Assembly (NCBI GenBank): GCA_934339005.1 | Contig: CAKRHR010000003.1 | Location: 62,001-126,000 of the forward strand | Direction of reading: 5' to 3' | DNA: 64,000 bases | DNA from: an uncultured Catenibacillus sp. | Lineage (GTDB): Bacteria; Bacillota; Clostridia; Lachnospirales; Lachnospiraceae | In this document: positions 51,793-60,781 of the stretch, piece after piece | Layout: each line of letters starts with the position of its first letter | Position numbering within the stretch: position 1 is the first letter of the stretch | The notes under the pieces: generated by a model | The model's input: only the letters and a program-made list of their open reading frames with translations | Told to the model about the DNA's origin: nothing | The model's database searches: none | Made by a program: the position numbers and the translations under genes

Positions 51793-52016
51793 TGTATGGT
51801 GAAAAATGGTTGTTTTTTTACAAAACTTCTTTTATGCCTGATAGCTTGATATTTATGCTGCCAAAGGTTACAATAAACAATATATAACTAAAGCGGTATA
51901 AATAAAGTCAAAATTAAGATATGAGTAGTAAAAGTCATTTTTGACATCTACATCATTTCTTGACATTTACATTATTTGAATAGTGAAAATCAATGAAAGC
52001 AAGGGAGTAAAAACAA

Positions 52017-52940
52017 ATGACAAAGAAAATACTGGGCTTAAATTTCGGACGTCCGAATGGTAACTGTAAAATGTACTTAAAAGCTGCCTTAGAATCAGCG
52101 AAGGCAGAGGGGGCAGAAGTTGAAATCATTGACATGATGAAATTAAAGATTTCACATTGCATCGGTTGTGGTTCATGCTCAAAGAAATTAGAAAGTGGCA
52201 AAGGTCAGATTGAATGTTGTATTAAAGATGATTATCAGAAAGTAAGTGATGCCGTGGTCGCTGCAGATGCGATGATCGTGGCTGCGCCGGTCTATGTGCT
52301 TGCACCGACAGGTCAGTTTAAAAACTTCCTGGACCGTTTCGGCCCATCACATGACATTGCCTATATGTTATGTGAAAATGAACTTCGCAAAGACACAGGT
52401 GGTGAAGTATTAAATCCTGACTGCCTGAAACGTCACCTCGTTTCTTATATTTCTGTAGGTGGTGCGACAACACCACACTGGGTATCTTATGGATTGCCAG
52501 GCATGAGACTGTTTGGTCAGAGTATGAATATGAAAATCGTCGATGAACTGGACGCATTTGGTGCATATGTACCGGATATCAAGGAACGTCTGTTAAAAGA
52601 ATGTGACCGTATGGGTAAACACATGGTGCAGGCGATGGACCAAAAAACAAGCGAAATCACATGGCATAGCGAGCCAGGTGTCTGTCCGGTCTGCCACGGC
52701 AAAGAAATCACAATTTATGGTGACAGCGATAAAGTATGCTGCCCGATGTGCGGTATTTACGGCAAACTGACAGTTGAAAACGGAAAAGTCAGAGTCGATT
52801 TCCCTGAGGAAGAACAGGCGAAGAGCCGCCTGAAATTTGAGGGCATGCTGCAGCACCAGATAGACCAGAGAAGACAGCTTCGTTATCCAAAATTTGAAGA
52901 ATACGTAGAAAAATTCCGCGCAAGACAGAGAGATATGTAG
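52017..52940 (+). CDS. Flavodoxin-fold NAD(P)H-dependent iron-sulfur flavoprotein, copy 2
   Basis: Same length (307), same domain order and the same CIGCGSCSKKL and CPVC...CCPMCG motifs as the gene at 50795; most of the first 130 residues and the GATTPHWVSYGLPGM block are identical, while the tail differs more. A tandem duplication with diverged promoters: each copy has its own upstream region and the hairpin terminator separates them. They may answer to different signals or reduce different acceptors. Confidence 0.85.
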   Translation: MTKKILGLNFGRPNGNCKMYLKAALESAKAEGAEVEIIDMMKLKISHCIGCGSCSKKLESGKGQIECCIKDDYQKVSDAVVAADAMIVAAPVYVLAPTGQFKNFLDRFGPSHDIAYMLCENELRKDTGGEVLNPDCLKRHLVSYISVGGATTPHWVSYGLPGMRLFGQSMNMKIVDELDAFGAYVPDIKERLLKECDRMGKHMVQAMDQKTSEITWHSEPGVCPVCHGKEITIYGDSDKVCCPMCGIYGKLTVENGKVRVDFPEEEQAKSRLKFEGMLQHQIDQRRQLRYPKFEEYVEKFRARQRDM

Positions 52941-53044
52941 TTTGAATTACAATTGGTCATTAAATGTTCGGAATTAATAACATATTATGAAATATCTGAT
53001 TTTGTTATTGTGGAAATGATTAAAGATAGAAGGTATATAATTAA

Positions 53045-53713
53045 ATGGATAATAGAAAATATTACACTGCATATGAGGAACGCTATAAAACTGCTCATTC
53101 AAACAGTGTGAGTTGGTCAAGTGCCATAAGTACGCCTATTGTGATGGAAGTGATTGACAAGTACAAAATCAATCGACAGCATCACATACTGGAAATTGGA
53201 TGTGGGGAAGGCAGAGATTCCAAAACGGTATTGGAACATGGTTTTTCATTAATGGCAACGGATATTTCCAAGGAAGCCATTACATATTGCAGACAGCAAA
53301 TGCCCCGGTACGAAAAAAATTTCAGCGTTTTGGATTGCTTATCAGCCCGGTTGGAAGAAAAATTTGATTTTATTTTCGCAATAGCGGTTGTTCATATGCT
53401 TGTGCTTGATGAGGACAGAGATGGCTTTTATCAGTTCCTCCGTAACCATCTGACAGCAGAGGGAATAGCACTCATCTGTACAATGGGCGATGGTGAATTT
53501 GAAATGCAGAGTGATATTTCCACTGCATTTACATTACAAGAGAGAGAACATGACTCCGGAAAAATGATGGTTGCCGGAACATCGTGCAGGATGGTGTCAT
53601 GGAATACATTTGAAAAAGAGTTAACACGAAATGACCTGAAGCTCGTTGAGAAAGGAATCACAAGCTCACTTCCTGACTTTAACAGCTTGATGTATGCGGT
53701 TGTTAAAGTATAG
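53045..53713 (+). CDS. SAM-dependent methyltransferase (class I, TehB-like)
   Basis: 222 residues. SAM-binding motif ILEIGCGEGRDSKTVLEHGF (about residues 48-67), LMATDISKEAI as the acidic-loop motif, and FDFIFAIAVVHMLVLDEDRD, which has the HMLVLDE sequence seen in TehB-like methyltransferases (family usually ~200 residues). The acceptor is unknown; small-molecule or metalloid methylation is possible. ATG at 53045; the ribosome binding site is weak. It ends at a bidirectional terminator shared with argG. Confidence 0.85.
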   Translation: MDNRKYYTAYEERYKTAHSNSVSWSSAISTPIVMEVIDKYKINRQHHILEIGCGEGRDSKTVLEHGFSLMATDISKEAITYCRQQMPRYEKNFSVLDCLSARLEEKFDFIFAIAVVHMLVLDEDRDGFYQFLRNHLTAEGIALICTMGDGEFEMQSDISTAFTLQEREHDSGKMMVAGTSCRMVSWNTFEKELTRNDLKLVEKGITSSLPDFNSLMYAVVKV

Positions 53714-53746
53714 GGTGTCGGACATAAGGAGATTTGACTGTAAATT

Positions 53747-53797
53747 AAAAAAACCTGCATAATCGATACACGGTATATCGATTATGCAGGTTTTTTT
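53747..53797. terminator. Bidirectional terminator between the methyltransferase and argG
   Basis: AACCTGCATAATCGATA and its inverse TATCGATTATGCAGGTT form a long stem flanked by A7 and T7. It serves the plus-strand methyltransferase and the minus-strand argG. Confidence 0.95.
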
Positions 53798-53800
53798 AAA

Positions 53801-55036
53801 TTAATTTGTAGATGTATTATTCTTTTCAAGTTCAGCCATCTTCATCGCACGAACCTTTAATGGAAGGCCGAATAATGTGATGAAGCCGTCTGCATCGTGG
53901 TGGTCGTATAAATCACCGGTTGTGAAGCTTGCGAGGGATTCACTGTAAAGTGAATATGGAGAAGTTGTACCGGCTTTTGTGATATTGCCTTTGTAAAGTT
54001 TGAATTTAACTTCGCCTGTCACATACTTCTGAGTGGATTCAACAAATGCCTGAATAGCTTCACGAAGAGGTGTGAACCATTTTCCTTCGTAAACAACCTG
54101 AGCCAGTTTGTTGCCCATATCCTTTTTGACTTCCATTGTGGCACGGTCAAGTACAAGTTCTTCAAGCTGCTGATGTGCTTCCATAAGGATTGTGCCGCCA
54201 GGTGTTTCATAAACACCACGGGATTTCATACCAACAACACGGTTTTCAACGATATCGACGATACCAATACCATGTTTGCCACCAAGTTCATTTAACTTGC
54301 GGATAATGTCAGCGACTTTCATCTTTTCGCCGTTGACGCTTGTAGGTACACCGGCTTCAAATGTCATTGTGACATATTCACCTTCATCTGGTGCTTTTTC
54401 AGGAGAAACACCAAGTACAAGCAGATGATCATAATTTGGTTCATTTGCAGGATCTTCAAGTTCAAGACCTTCATGGCTGATATGCCATAAGTTACGGTCA
54501 CGGCTGTAGCTGTGGCTCATATCGAAAGGAAGGTCAATGCCATGTGCTTTGCAGTATTCAATCTCGTCTTCACGGGACTGCATTGTCCATACATCTGTCA
54601 TACGCCAAGGTGCAATAACTTTGATATCTGGAGCAAGGGCTTTGATACCAAGCTCGAAACGAATCTGGTCATTACCTTTACCTGTGGCGCCGTGGCAGAT
54701 AGCAACTGCGCCTTCTTTTCTGGCGATTTCAACGAGTTTTTTCGCAATGGCAGGACGTGCCATGGAAGTACCGAGCAGATATTTGTTCTCATAAACAGCA
54801 TTTGCCTGAACGCAAGGCATGATATAATCTTCAGCAAATTCATCTGTAATATCTTCAATATATAATTTAGAAGCACCGGAAAGTTTTGCTCTCTCATCAA
54901 GACCTTCCAGTTCTTCACCCTGTCCGCAGTTAATGCAGCAGCAGATAACATCATAATCAAACTGTTCTTTCAGCCATGGGATAATAGCTGTTGTGTCAAG
55001 ACCGCCTGAGTATGCTAATACAACTTTTTCTTTCAT
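53801..55036 (-). CDS. argG: Argininosuccinate synthase
   Basis: 411 residues; condenses citrulline and aspartate with ATP in arginine synthesis. The N-type ATP pyrophosphatase loop is VLAYSGGLDTTAI at the start; GATGKGNDQIRFE and YSLYSESLASF are further family motifs. I start at ATG 55036 after AGGAGG rather than the in-frame start at 55099. Divergent from argC, sharing a 555-base control region with ARG boxes. argH is not in the window. Confidence 0.97.
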   Translation of the reverse strand: MKEKVVLAYSGGLDTTAIIPWLKEQFDYDVICCCINCGQGEELEGLDERAKLSGASKLYIEDITDEFAEDYIMPCVQANAVYENKYLLGTSMARPAIAKKLVEIARKEGAVAICHGATGKGNDQIRFELGIKALAPDIKVIAPWRMTDVWTMQSREDEIEYCKAHGIDLPFDMSHSYSRDRNLWHISHEGLELEDPANEPNYDHLLVLGVSPEKAPDEGEYVTMTFEAGVPTSVNGEKMKVADIIRKLNELGGKHGIGIVDIVENRVVGMKSRGVYETPGGTILMEAHQQLEELVLDRATMEVKKDMGNKLAQVVYEGKWFTPLREAIQAFVESTQKYVTGEVKFKLYKGNITKAGTTSPYSLYSESLASFTTGDLYDHHDADGFITLFGLPLKVRAMKMAELEKNNTSTN

Positions 55037-55197
55037 CGTAGAAATCCTCCTAATATAATATGTACATTCTTTGATACATTCAATATGTATGTTTGTCATT
55101 TGTTTAATTCATAGATCTGATATATGTAAATATTTACAAGCAATCTATGATATGCCTGAGGCAAGGTAAATACGCATGCATCAGTAAATCTTTTGTT

Positions 55198-55226
55198 ACT
55201 ATACAACACTATCGTAAAAAAATCAA
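55198..55226 (-). promoter_or_regulatory. Promoter of argG
   Basis: On the minus strand: TTGATT (55226-55221), 17 bases, TATAGT (55203-55198). It leaves a leader of about 155 nt before the argG start. Confidence 0.6.
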
Positions 55227-55242
55227 TAGGCAATTTCAAAAT

Positions 55243-55311
55243 AAATGCATTTTTATTTAAATAAAATGCATAAAATGAATAAAAAATACATTTAAAATGA
55301 ATATTATGCAT
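55243..55311. promoter_or_regulatory. Cluster of ARG boxes (ArgR/AhrC operator)
   Basis: At least three sequences match the ArgR/AhrC consensus of the ATGAATAAAAATGCAT type: an inverted copy at about 55243-55260, ATGAATAAAAAATACAT at 55275-55291 and ATGAATATTATGCAT at 55297-55311. They lie just upstream of the argG promoter and the argC promoter, suited to repression of both by an arginine-responsive ArgR hexamer. Confidence 0.7.
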
Positions 55312-55338
55312 AAAAATGAGATTTTTTTGAATAGACTC

Positions 55339-55367
55339 TTTACATTCGGTAAAAGATGTATTAATAT
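55339..55367 (+). promoter_or_regulatory. Promoter upstream of argC
   Basis: TTTACA (55339-55344), 17 bases, TAATAT (55362-55367), just downstream of the ARG-box cluster. It gives a leader of about 220 nt; the AT-rich stretch between has repeated TTTATAATAAG units (near 55490-55530), any of which could be an additional -10. Confidence 0.5.
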
Positions 55368-55591
55368 AGAAAAAGCAAAAATTGGTACATGAACATGCAA
55401 AACGCAATTTGTACCATGAATCGCTGCAGGATAATGCGATTCGAATACATCAATGAATGACAGAATTTATGTATTATAAATTTATGTATTTATAATAAGC
55501 CTATTTATAATAAGAAAAGATTTGTTATAATAAGGAGAATTTATCCAGAAAAAGATTTACCTAAACAAATAAAGAAAGGCAGTGAGATAAT

Positions 55592-56632
55592 ATGATTAAA
55601 GCAGGAATTATCGGTTCTACAGGCTATGCAGGTCAGGAACTTGTGCGTATTCTTTTACAGCATCCGGACGTAGAAATCGTCTGGTATGGTTCAAGAAGCT
55701 ATATAGATCAGAAATACAGTAGTGTTTTCAGAAATATGTTCAAGCTGGTTGACGAGAAATGTCTTGAAGACCAGATGGATAAACTGGCAGAGGAGGCGGA
55801 CGTGATTTTCACAGCGACACCTCAGGGCTACTGTGCATCCCTTGTGAATGAAGATATATTAAATAAGGTAAAGATTATTGACCTGAGCGCGGACTTCCGT
55901 ATTAAAGATGTGGCTGTTTACGAGAAATGGTACGGTATTGAGCATAAATCACCTCAGTTTATTGATGAGGCGGTTTACGGACTTTGCGAGATTAACAGAG
56001 AAGACATCAAAAAAGCCCGTCTGATTGCAAATCCTGGCTGCTATACAACATGTTCTATTCTGACAGCTTATCCGCTTGTCAAAGAAGGACTGATTGACCC
56101 TAAGACTTTAATCATTGATGCCAAATCAGGTACTTCCGGTGCCGGTAGAGGTGCCAAAACACCGAACCTTTACTGCGAAGTCAATGAAAATATCAAAGCA
56201 TACGGTGTGGCAACACACAGACATACACCTGAGATTGAAGAACAGCTTGGTTATGCCGCCGGCGAACCGATTCTGATTAACTTCACACCACACCTTGTAC
56301 CGATGAACAGAGGTATTTTAGTGACAGCTTATGCAAGCCTGACAAAAGATGTGACTTATGATGAATTAAAAGCTGCTTACGAAAAATATTACGGTGATGA
56401 ATACTTTATCCGTTTACTTGATGAAGGTGAATGTGCTGAGACACGTTGGGTTGAGGGCAGTAACTTCGTTGACATCGGATTTAAGATTGACCCAAGAACA
56501 AAACGTGTGATTATGATGGGCGCCATCGATAACCTTGTCAAAGGTGCGGCAGGACAGGCTGTACAGAACATGAATCTGGCCTTTGGACTTCCAGAAAATA
56601 AAGGTTTGGAACTTGTGCCAATGTTCCCATAG
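55592..56632 (+). CDS. argC: N-acetyl-gamma-glutamyl-phosphate reductase
   Basis: 346 residues; NADPH-dependent reduction of N-acetylglutamyl phosphate. The N-terminal Rossmann motif IIGSTGYAGQELVRIL is followed by the catalytic Cys150 in NPGCYTT, and GVATHRHTPEIEEQLG supplies the catalytic His. AAAGGCAG precedes the ATG. First gene of the plus-strand arginine operon; an acetyltransferase follows after 14 bases. Confidence 0.98.
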   Translation: MIKAGIIGSTGYAGQELVRILLQHPDVEIVWYGSRSYIDQKYSSVFRNMFKLVDEKCLEDQMDKLAEEADVIFTATPQGYCASLVNEDILNKVKIIDLSADFRIKDVAVYEKWYGIEHKSPQFIDEAVYGLCEINREDIKKARLIANPGCYTTCSILTAYPLVKEGLIDPKTLIIDAKSGTSGAGRGAKTPNLYCEVNENIKAYGVATHRHTPEIEEQLGYAAGEPILINFTPHLVPMNRGILVTAYASLTKDVTYDELKAAYEKYYGDEYFIRLLDEGECAETRWVEGSNFVDIGFKIDPRTKRVIMMGAIDNLVKGAAGQAVQNMNLAFGLPENKGLELVPMFP

Positions 56633-56646
56633 AAAGAGGTTTGTTT

Positions 56647-57096
56647 GTGGTTACGATCAGAGTCATGACAATGGACGATTACGGGCAGGTGTATCGCCTC
56701 TGGAAGCAGATACACGGTTTTGGTATTCGAAGTATAGACGATTCAAAAGAAGGGGTAGAGCGTTTCTTAAAGCGCAACCCGACAACAAACATTGTTGCTG
56801 AAGACAATGGCAAGATTGTTGGTTCTATTCTCTGCGGCCATGATGGCAGACAGGGCTGTTTTTATCACGTATGTGTAGATGAAAAATACAGACGTCAGGG
56901 CATCGGCAAACAGATGGCGGTCAGAGCGATGGAAGCGCTGCAGGCAGAGCATATTAATAAAGTCTGTCTGATTGCATTTACAAGCAACAGTGAAGGCAAT
57001 GCTTTCTGGAAAGGTATCGGCTGGCACTGCGAGAGCAATGTCAACTATTACGATTTTATTTTAAATGATGAAAATATCACCGCATTTAATCAGTAA
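56647..57096 (+). CDS. GNAT N-acetyltransferase inside the arginine operon (candidate N-acetylglutamate synthase)
   Basis: 149 residues starting at GTG 56647 (AAAGAGG well spaced); TTG at 56641 is too close. The acetyl-CoA loop is KYRRQGIGKQMAVRAMEAL, preceded by HVCVDE, and NSEGNAFWKGIGW is motif B. It sits between argC and argJ in the same direction with short spacing. GNAT proteins of this short type in arginine clusters can supply or boost N-acetylglutamate formation, but ArgJ could also do that, so the role is not settled. Confidence 0.75.
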   Translation: MVTIRVMTMDDYGQVYRLWKQIHGFGIRSIDDSKEGVERFLKRNPTTNIVAEDNGKIVGSILCGHDGRQGCFYHVCVDEKYRRQGIGKQMAVRAMEALQAEHINKVCLIAFTSNSEGNAFWKGIGWHCESNVNYYDFILNDENITAFNQ

Positions 57097-57119
57097 ATGC
57101 GATTTTGGGAGAATGCTTT

Positions 57120-58346
57120 ATGAAGATATTTGAAGATGGCAGTGTGACATCTGCGAAAGGATTTAAAACAACAAGCTGTGCCGCAGGCATCAAGTATAAA
57201 GAACGTCAGGATATGGCACTGATTTACAGTGAAGTGCCTTGTCAGGCCGCAGGAACATTTACAAAAAATATTGTCAAAGCAGCCCCTGTAAAATGGGACA
57301 AAAAAGTGGTAGATGAGTCCGCATATGTGCAGGCGGTTGTCATCAATGCGGGTATTGCCAATGCCTGTACAGGTGAAGAAGGCATGAAAGCCTGCGAAGA
57401 TACTGCAAAAGCTGCAGGAGAGATTCTTGGTATTGAACCATTTGCTGTATGTGTGGCATCCACAGGCGTTATTGGCATGCAGTTACCACTGGACAGAATT
57501 GCAAATGGTGTGAAGATGATGGCGCCGGAGCTTTCAGAGAGTGGCGAGGCAGGACTTGCCGCCGCAAAAGCAATCATGACAACAGATACAATTCCAAAGC
57601 ATATCGCAGTAACCGTACAGATTGGCGGCAAAGATGTGACGGTTGGTGGTATGTGCAAAGGCTCAGGCATGATTCATCCGAATATGTGTACAATGCTTGG
57701 ATTTATCACAACAGATGCAGCCATTTCAAAGGAATTACTTCAGGAAGCACTCAGCGAGGATATTAAAGATACATATAATATGGTGTCTGTAGATGGCGAT
57801 ACATCTACAAATGATACGGTGCTTTTGCTGGCAAACGGTATGGCAGGCAACCCTGTGATTGACAAACACGGTGAAGATTTTGATGCTTTTAAGGCAGCAC
57901 TGCATGAAGTTAATCAGTATCTGTGCCGTAAGATTGCCGGTGATGGTGAAGGTGCTACTGCATTATTTGAAGTTAAGATGATTGGTGCTGCGACAAAAGA
58001 ACAGGCCGTGACACTTGCCAAATCTGTTGTGACTTCAAGCCTTACAAAGGCAGCGATTTTCGGACATGATGCCAACTGGGGACGTATTCTTTGCGCGATG
58101 GGTTACTCCGGCGCAGAATTTGATCCTGAAAAGGTGGATTTGTATTTTGAAAGTGCCAACGGCAAGATTTTAATTATCAAAGACGGTGTGGCTGTAGATT
58201 ACAGTGAGGAAGAAGCCACAAAGATTTTATCAGCCAAAGAAGTGACAGCCATTGCAGATGTCAAGATGGGCGATTGCGAAGCAACAGCATGGGGTTGTGA
58301 CCTCACATATGATTACGTGAAGATTAACGCAGATTACAGAAGTTGA
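57120..58346 (+). CDS. argJ: Glutamate N-acetyltransferase / amino-acid N-acetyltransferase
   Basis: 408 residues; recycles the acetyl group from N-acetylornithine to glutamate, and in the bifunctional form also uses acetyl-CoA. The autoprocessing site is in KGSGMIHPNMCTMLGFI: self-cleavage precedes Thr191, the new nucleophile, after Cys rather than the more usual Ala. HDANWGRILCAMGYSGAEF is also a family motif. ATG at 57120 with GGGAG nine bases upstream; the longer frame from 57105 is less likely. argB follows after a structured gap. Confidence 0.97.
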   Translation: MKIFEDGSVTSAKGFKTTSCAAGIKYKERQDMALIYSEVPCQAAGTFTKNIVKAAPVKWDKKVVDESAYVQAVVINAGIANACTGEEGMKACEDTAKAAGEILGIEPFAVCVASTGVIGMQLPLDRIANGVKMMAPELSESGEAGLAAAKAIMTTDTIPKHIAVTVQIGGKDVTVGGMCKGSGMIHPNMCTMLGFITTDAAISKELLQEALSEDIKDTYNMVSVDGDTSTNDTVLLLANGMAGNPVIDKHGEDFDAFKAALHEVNQYLCRKIAGDGEGATALFEVKMIGAATKEQAVTLAKSVVTSSLTKAAIFGHDANWGRILCAMGYSGAEFDPEKVDLYFESANGKILIIKDGVAVDYSEEEATKILSAKEVTAIADVKMGDCEATAWGCDLTYDYVKINADYRS

Positions 58347-58404
58347 TTTGATGTTTTAGAATTACGGGAGTAGCGTTAGCTACGAAGTAATTCGTGACAT
58401 CAAA
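58347..58404 (+). other. Long nested hairpin between argJ and argB
   Basis: Three nested stems starting straight after the argJ stop: TTTGATGT/ACATCAAA (58347-58404), GAATTAC/GTAATTC and GTAGC/GCTAC with a GTTA loop. No T-run follows, so it is not a normal terminator. It may adjust mRNA stability or the relative expression of argJ and argB, or be a dispersed palindromic repeat. Confidence 0.55.
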
Positions 58405-58458
58405 TAAAGTAGTGTGAATAATAATTTATATATACAAGAAGCAGGAAAGGGAAAAATC

Positions 58459-59355
58459 ATGGAAAAACAGATGGATGAATTTCTTCGCAAAGCGGAAGTA
58501 CTGATTGAAGCACTCCCATATATTCAGAGATTTAACAGAAAAATTATCGTTGTTAAATATGGTGGCAGCGCCATGGTGGATGAAGAACTGAAAAGAAATG
58601 TTATTAAAGACGTCACACTTTTAAAACTTGTTGGTTTCAAACCAATTATCGTACACGGTGGCGGCAAGGAAATCAGCAAATGGGTTGCCAAAGCAGGTAT
58701 GGAACCTAAATTCATTAACGGCTTGCGTGTGACAGACGAAGCAACAATGGAAATTGCTGAGATGGTTTTAAATCGTGTCAACAAATCTCTTGTACAGCTT
58801 GTGGAAGAACTGGGTGTTTTATCTGTTGGTATCAGTGGTAAAGACGGTGGTCTGCTTAAAGTTGAAAAGAAATATTCCGAAGGTCAGGATATCGGTTTTG
58901 TCGGTGAAGTAACACAGGTAAATCCAAAGATTTTATATGATTTGCTTGAAAAAGATTTCCTGCCAATCGTTTGCCCAATTGGTATGGACGAACATTATCA
59001 GAGTTACAATATTAATGCAGATGATGCCGCATGTGCGATTGCCCGTGCAGTCAACGCTGAAAAACTTGCTTTCTTAACAGATATCGAGGGTGTTTACAAA
59101 GACCCTGATGATAAGAGCACATTGATTTCTGAACTCACGATTGATGAAGCCAAAGCACTTATTACAGACGGATTTATCGGTGGTGGTATGCTTCCTAAAT
59201 TAAATAACTGTATTGATGCCATTGAAAATGGTGTGTCCAGAGTTCATATCCTGGATGGTCGTATTTTACACTGCCTGCTTCTTGAAATCTTTACAAACAA
59301 AGGTATTGGTACGGCTATTTTGTCAGAACATGAAAAGAGGTATTATCATGAGTAA
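58459..59355 (+). CDS. argB: Acetylglutamate kinase
   Basis: 298 residues; phosphorylates N-acetylglutamate. IIVVKYGGSAMVDEELKRNV carries the conserved Lys and GG, IVHGGGKEISKW and GFIGGGMLPKLNNC are also diagnostic. The N-terminal helical extension (first ~25 residues) is the type found in arginine-inhibited, hexameric enzymes. ATG at 58459 preferred over 58414: AGGAAAGGG is well placed. The 3' end overlaps argD by 8 bases. Confidence 0.98.
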   Translation: MEKQMDEFLRKAEVLIEALPYIQRFNRKIIVVKYGGSAMVDEELKRNVIKDVTLLKLVGFKPIIVHGGGKEISKWVAKAGMEPKFINGLRVTDEATMEIAEMVLNRVNKSLVQLVEELGVLSVGISGKDGGLLKVEKKYSEGQDIGFVGEVTQVNPKILYDLLEKDFLPIVCPIGMDEHYQSYNINADDAACAIARAVNAEKLAFLTDIEGVYKDPDDKSTLISELTIDEAKALITDGFIGGGMLPKLNNCIDAIENGVSRVHILDGRILHCLLLEIFTNKGIGTAILSEHEKRYYHE

Positions 59356-60544
59356 TAAAACACAGGACTATATGGACCGTGCAGAGAATGTCATTTTACA
59401 TACATATAACCGTTTCCCTGTTGTATTTGAAAAAGGTGACGGCGTTTATCTGTACGATGTTGAAGGTAAAAAATATCTTGATTTTGGTGCCGGTATTGCA
59501 GTATTTGCCCTTGGCTACAACAATCAGGCATACAATGACGCATTAAAAGCACAGATTGATAAAGTCATTCACACATCCAATCTGTATTACAATATTCCAA
59601 TGATTGAAGCCGGAGAAAAACTGATTAAGGCTTCCGGCATGAGCAAGGTTTTCTTTACAAACAGTGGTACAGAAGCCATTGAAGGTGCGATTAAAGCTGT
59701 CAGAAAATATGCATGGTTAAAAGACGGCGGCAACGACCACGAAATCATTGCGATGAATCATTCTTTCCACGGCAGAAGTTACGGCGCACTTTCTGTTACT
59801 GGCAATCCTAAATATCAGGAAGCCTTCAAACCACTGATTGGCAACATCCGTTTTGCAGATTTTAATGATTTGGAAAGCGTTAAAGCACAGATTACAGATA
59901 AGACATCAGCGATTTTACTTGAGCCTGTTCAGGGTGAGGGTGGTATTTATCCAGCAGAAGAAAGCTTCCTTAAAGGTTTGCGCAAAATCTGCGATGAAAA
60001 AGATATCTTACTTGTTTTTGATGAAATTCAGTGCGGTATGGGTCGTACAGGTTATATGTTTGCTTGGCAGAAATACGATGTACAGCCGGATATTATGACA
60101 TGTGCCAAAGCCCTTGGCTGCGGCGTGCCTGTAGGTGCATTTGTATTAAATGAAAAGGTTGCCAAATCGTCCTTAGTGCCTGGTGACCACGGTACGACTT
60201 ATGGTGGCAATCCATTTGCATGTGCTGCTGTCAGCAAAGTATTTGATTTATTTGAAGAATTAAAAATTACAGACCATGTTCAGAAAATCAGTGTTTATCT
60301 GGAGGAAAAACTGGATGCACTCGCAGAAAAATCACCTTATGTGGCAACTCGCCGAGGTGCAGGTCTGATGCAGGGCCTTGTGATTAAAGATAAGGCTGTC
60401 GGTGATGTTGTCAAAGCTGCACTGGCAGAGGGGCTGATTACGATTTCAGCAGGAAGCGACGTTCTTCGTCTTGTGCCACCACTTGTGATTAAAGAAGCAC
60501 ATGTGGATGAGATGATTGAAAAGCTGGAAAAAGTGTTACTGTAA
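59348..60544 (+). CDS. argD: Acetylornithine aminotransferase
   Basis: 398 residues; PLP-dependent transamination of N-acetylglutamate semialdehyde. Lys254 in TCAKALGCGVPVGAFV forms the internal aldimine; FTNSGTEAIEGAIKAVRKYA and LVFDEIQCGMGRTG are typical. ATG 59348, after AAAAGAGG, overlaps argB. The frame is open further upstream inside argB, but that is a shadow. A terminator follows, closing the operon. argF and argH are not in the window. Confidence 0.97.
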   Translation: MSNKTQDYMDRAENVILHTYNRFPVVFEKGDGVYLYDVEGKKYLDFGAGIAVFALGYNNQAYNDALKAQIDKVIHTSNLYYNIPMIEAGEKLIKASGMSKVFFTNSGTEAIEGAIKAVRKYAWLKDGGNDHEIIAMNHSFHGRSYGALSVTGNPKYQEAFKPLIGNIRFADFNDLESVKAQITDKTSAILLEPVQGEGGIYPAEESFLKGLRKICDEKDILLVFDEIQCGMGRTGYMFAWQKYDVQPDIMTCAKALGCGVPVGAFVLNEKVAKSSLVPGDHGTTYGGNPFACAAVSKVFDLFEELKITDHVQKISVYLEEKLDALAEKSPYVATRRGAGLMQGLVIKDKAVGDVVKAALAEGLITISAGSDVLRLVPPLVIKEAHVDEMIEKLEKVLL

Positions 60545-60553
60545 TATAATTTT

Positions 60554-60600
60554 ACAGGGTGGCTGTTGTCATGAAATATGACGATGACCACCCTGTTTTG
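60554..60600 (+). terminator. Terminator after argD
   Basis: ACAGGGTGG (60554-60562) pairs with CCACCCTGT (60588-60596); the loop has an inner GTCAT/ATGAC stem; TTTTG follows. Confidence 0.9.
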
Positions 60601-60606
60601 CTATTT

Positions 60607-60697
60607 ATGCGAGCAACGAGCCAAAGTCCATGCTCGCATGAGACCTTGGCGACTGCCGCGATAACTTGAGAAACTCGCGGAGCATGTTTCTCATAGT
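60607..60697. repeat. Nested inverted repeats, possible pseudoknot or dispersed palindromic element
   Basis: IR1: ATGCGAGCA (60607-60615) / TGCTCGCAT (60631-60639). Its loop GCCAAAGTC can pair, with one mismatch, to GACCTTGGC just downstream of IR1 (about 60642-60650), which would make a pseudoknot. IR2: CCGCGA/TCGCGG (60656-60680). IR3: TGAGAAAC (60667-60674) / GTTTCTCA (60686-60693), overlapping IR2 so the two exclude each other. The segment is GC-richer than its surroundings. No gene. Confidence 0.6.
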
Positions 60698-60781
60698 TTT
60701 AAGTATAATAAACAAATCAAAAAGCATACTAATTCACAATAGATAATAAACAAATTAAAAAGAAAGTATAGGTGAATTTGG

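Noticed and set aside
50795..52940. Assembly duplication of the flavoprotein gene
   Set aside because: The two copies differ at many codons and in their flanking regions, so they are real paralogs.
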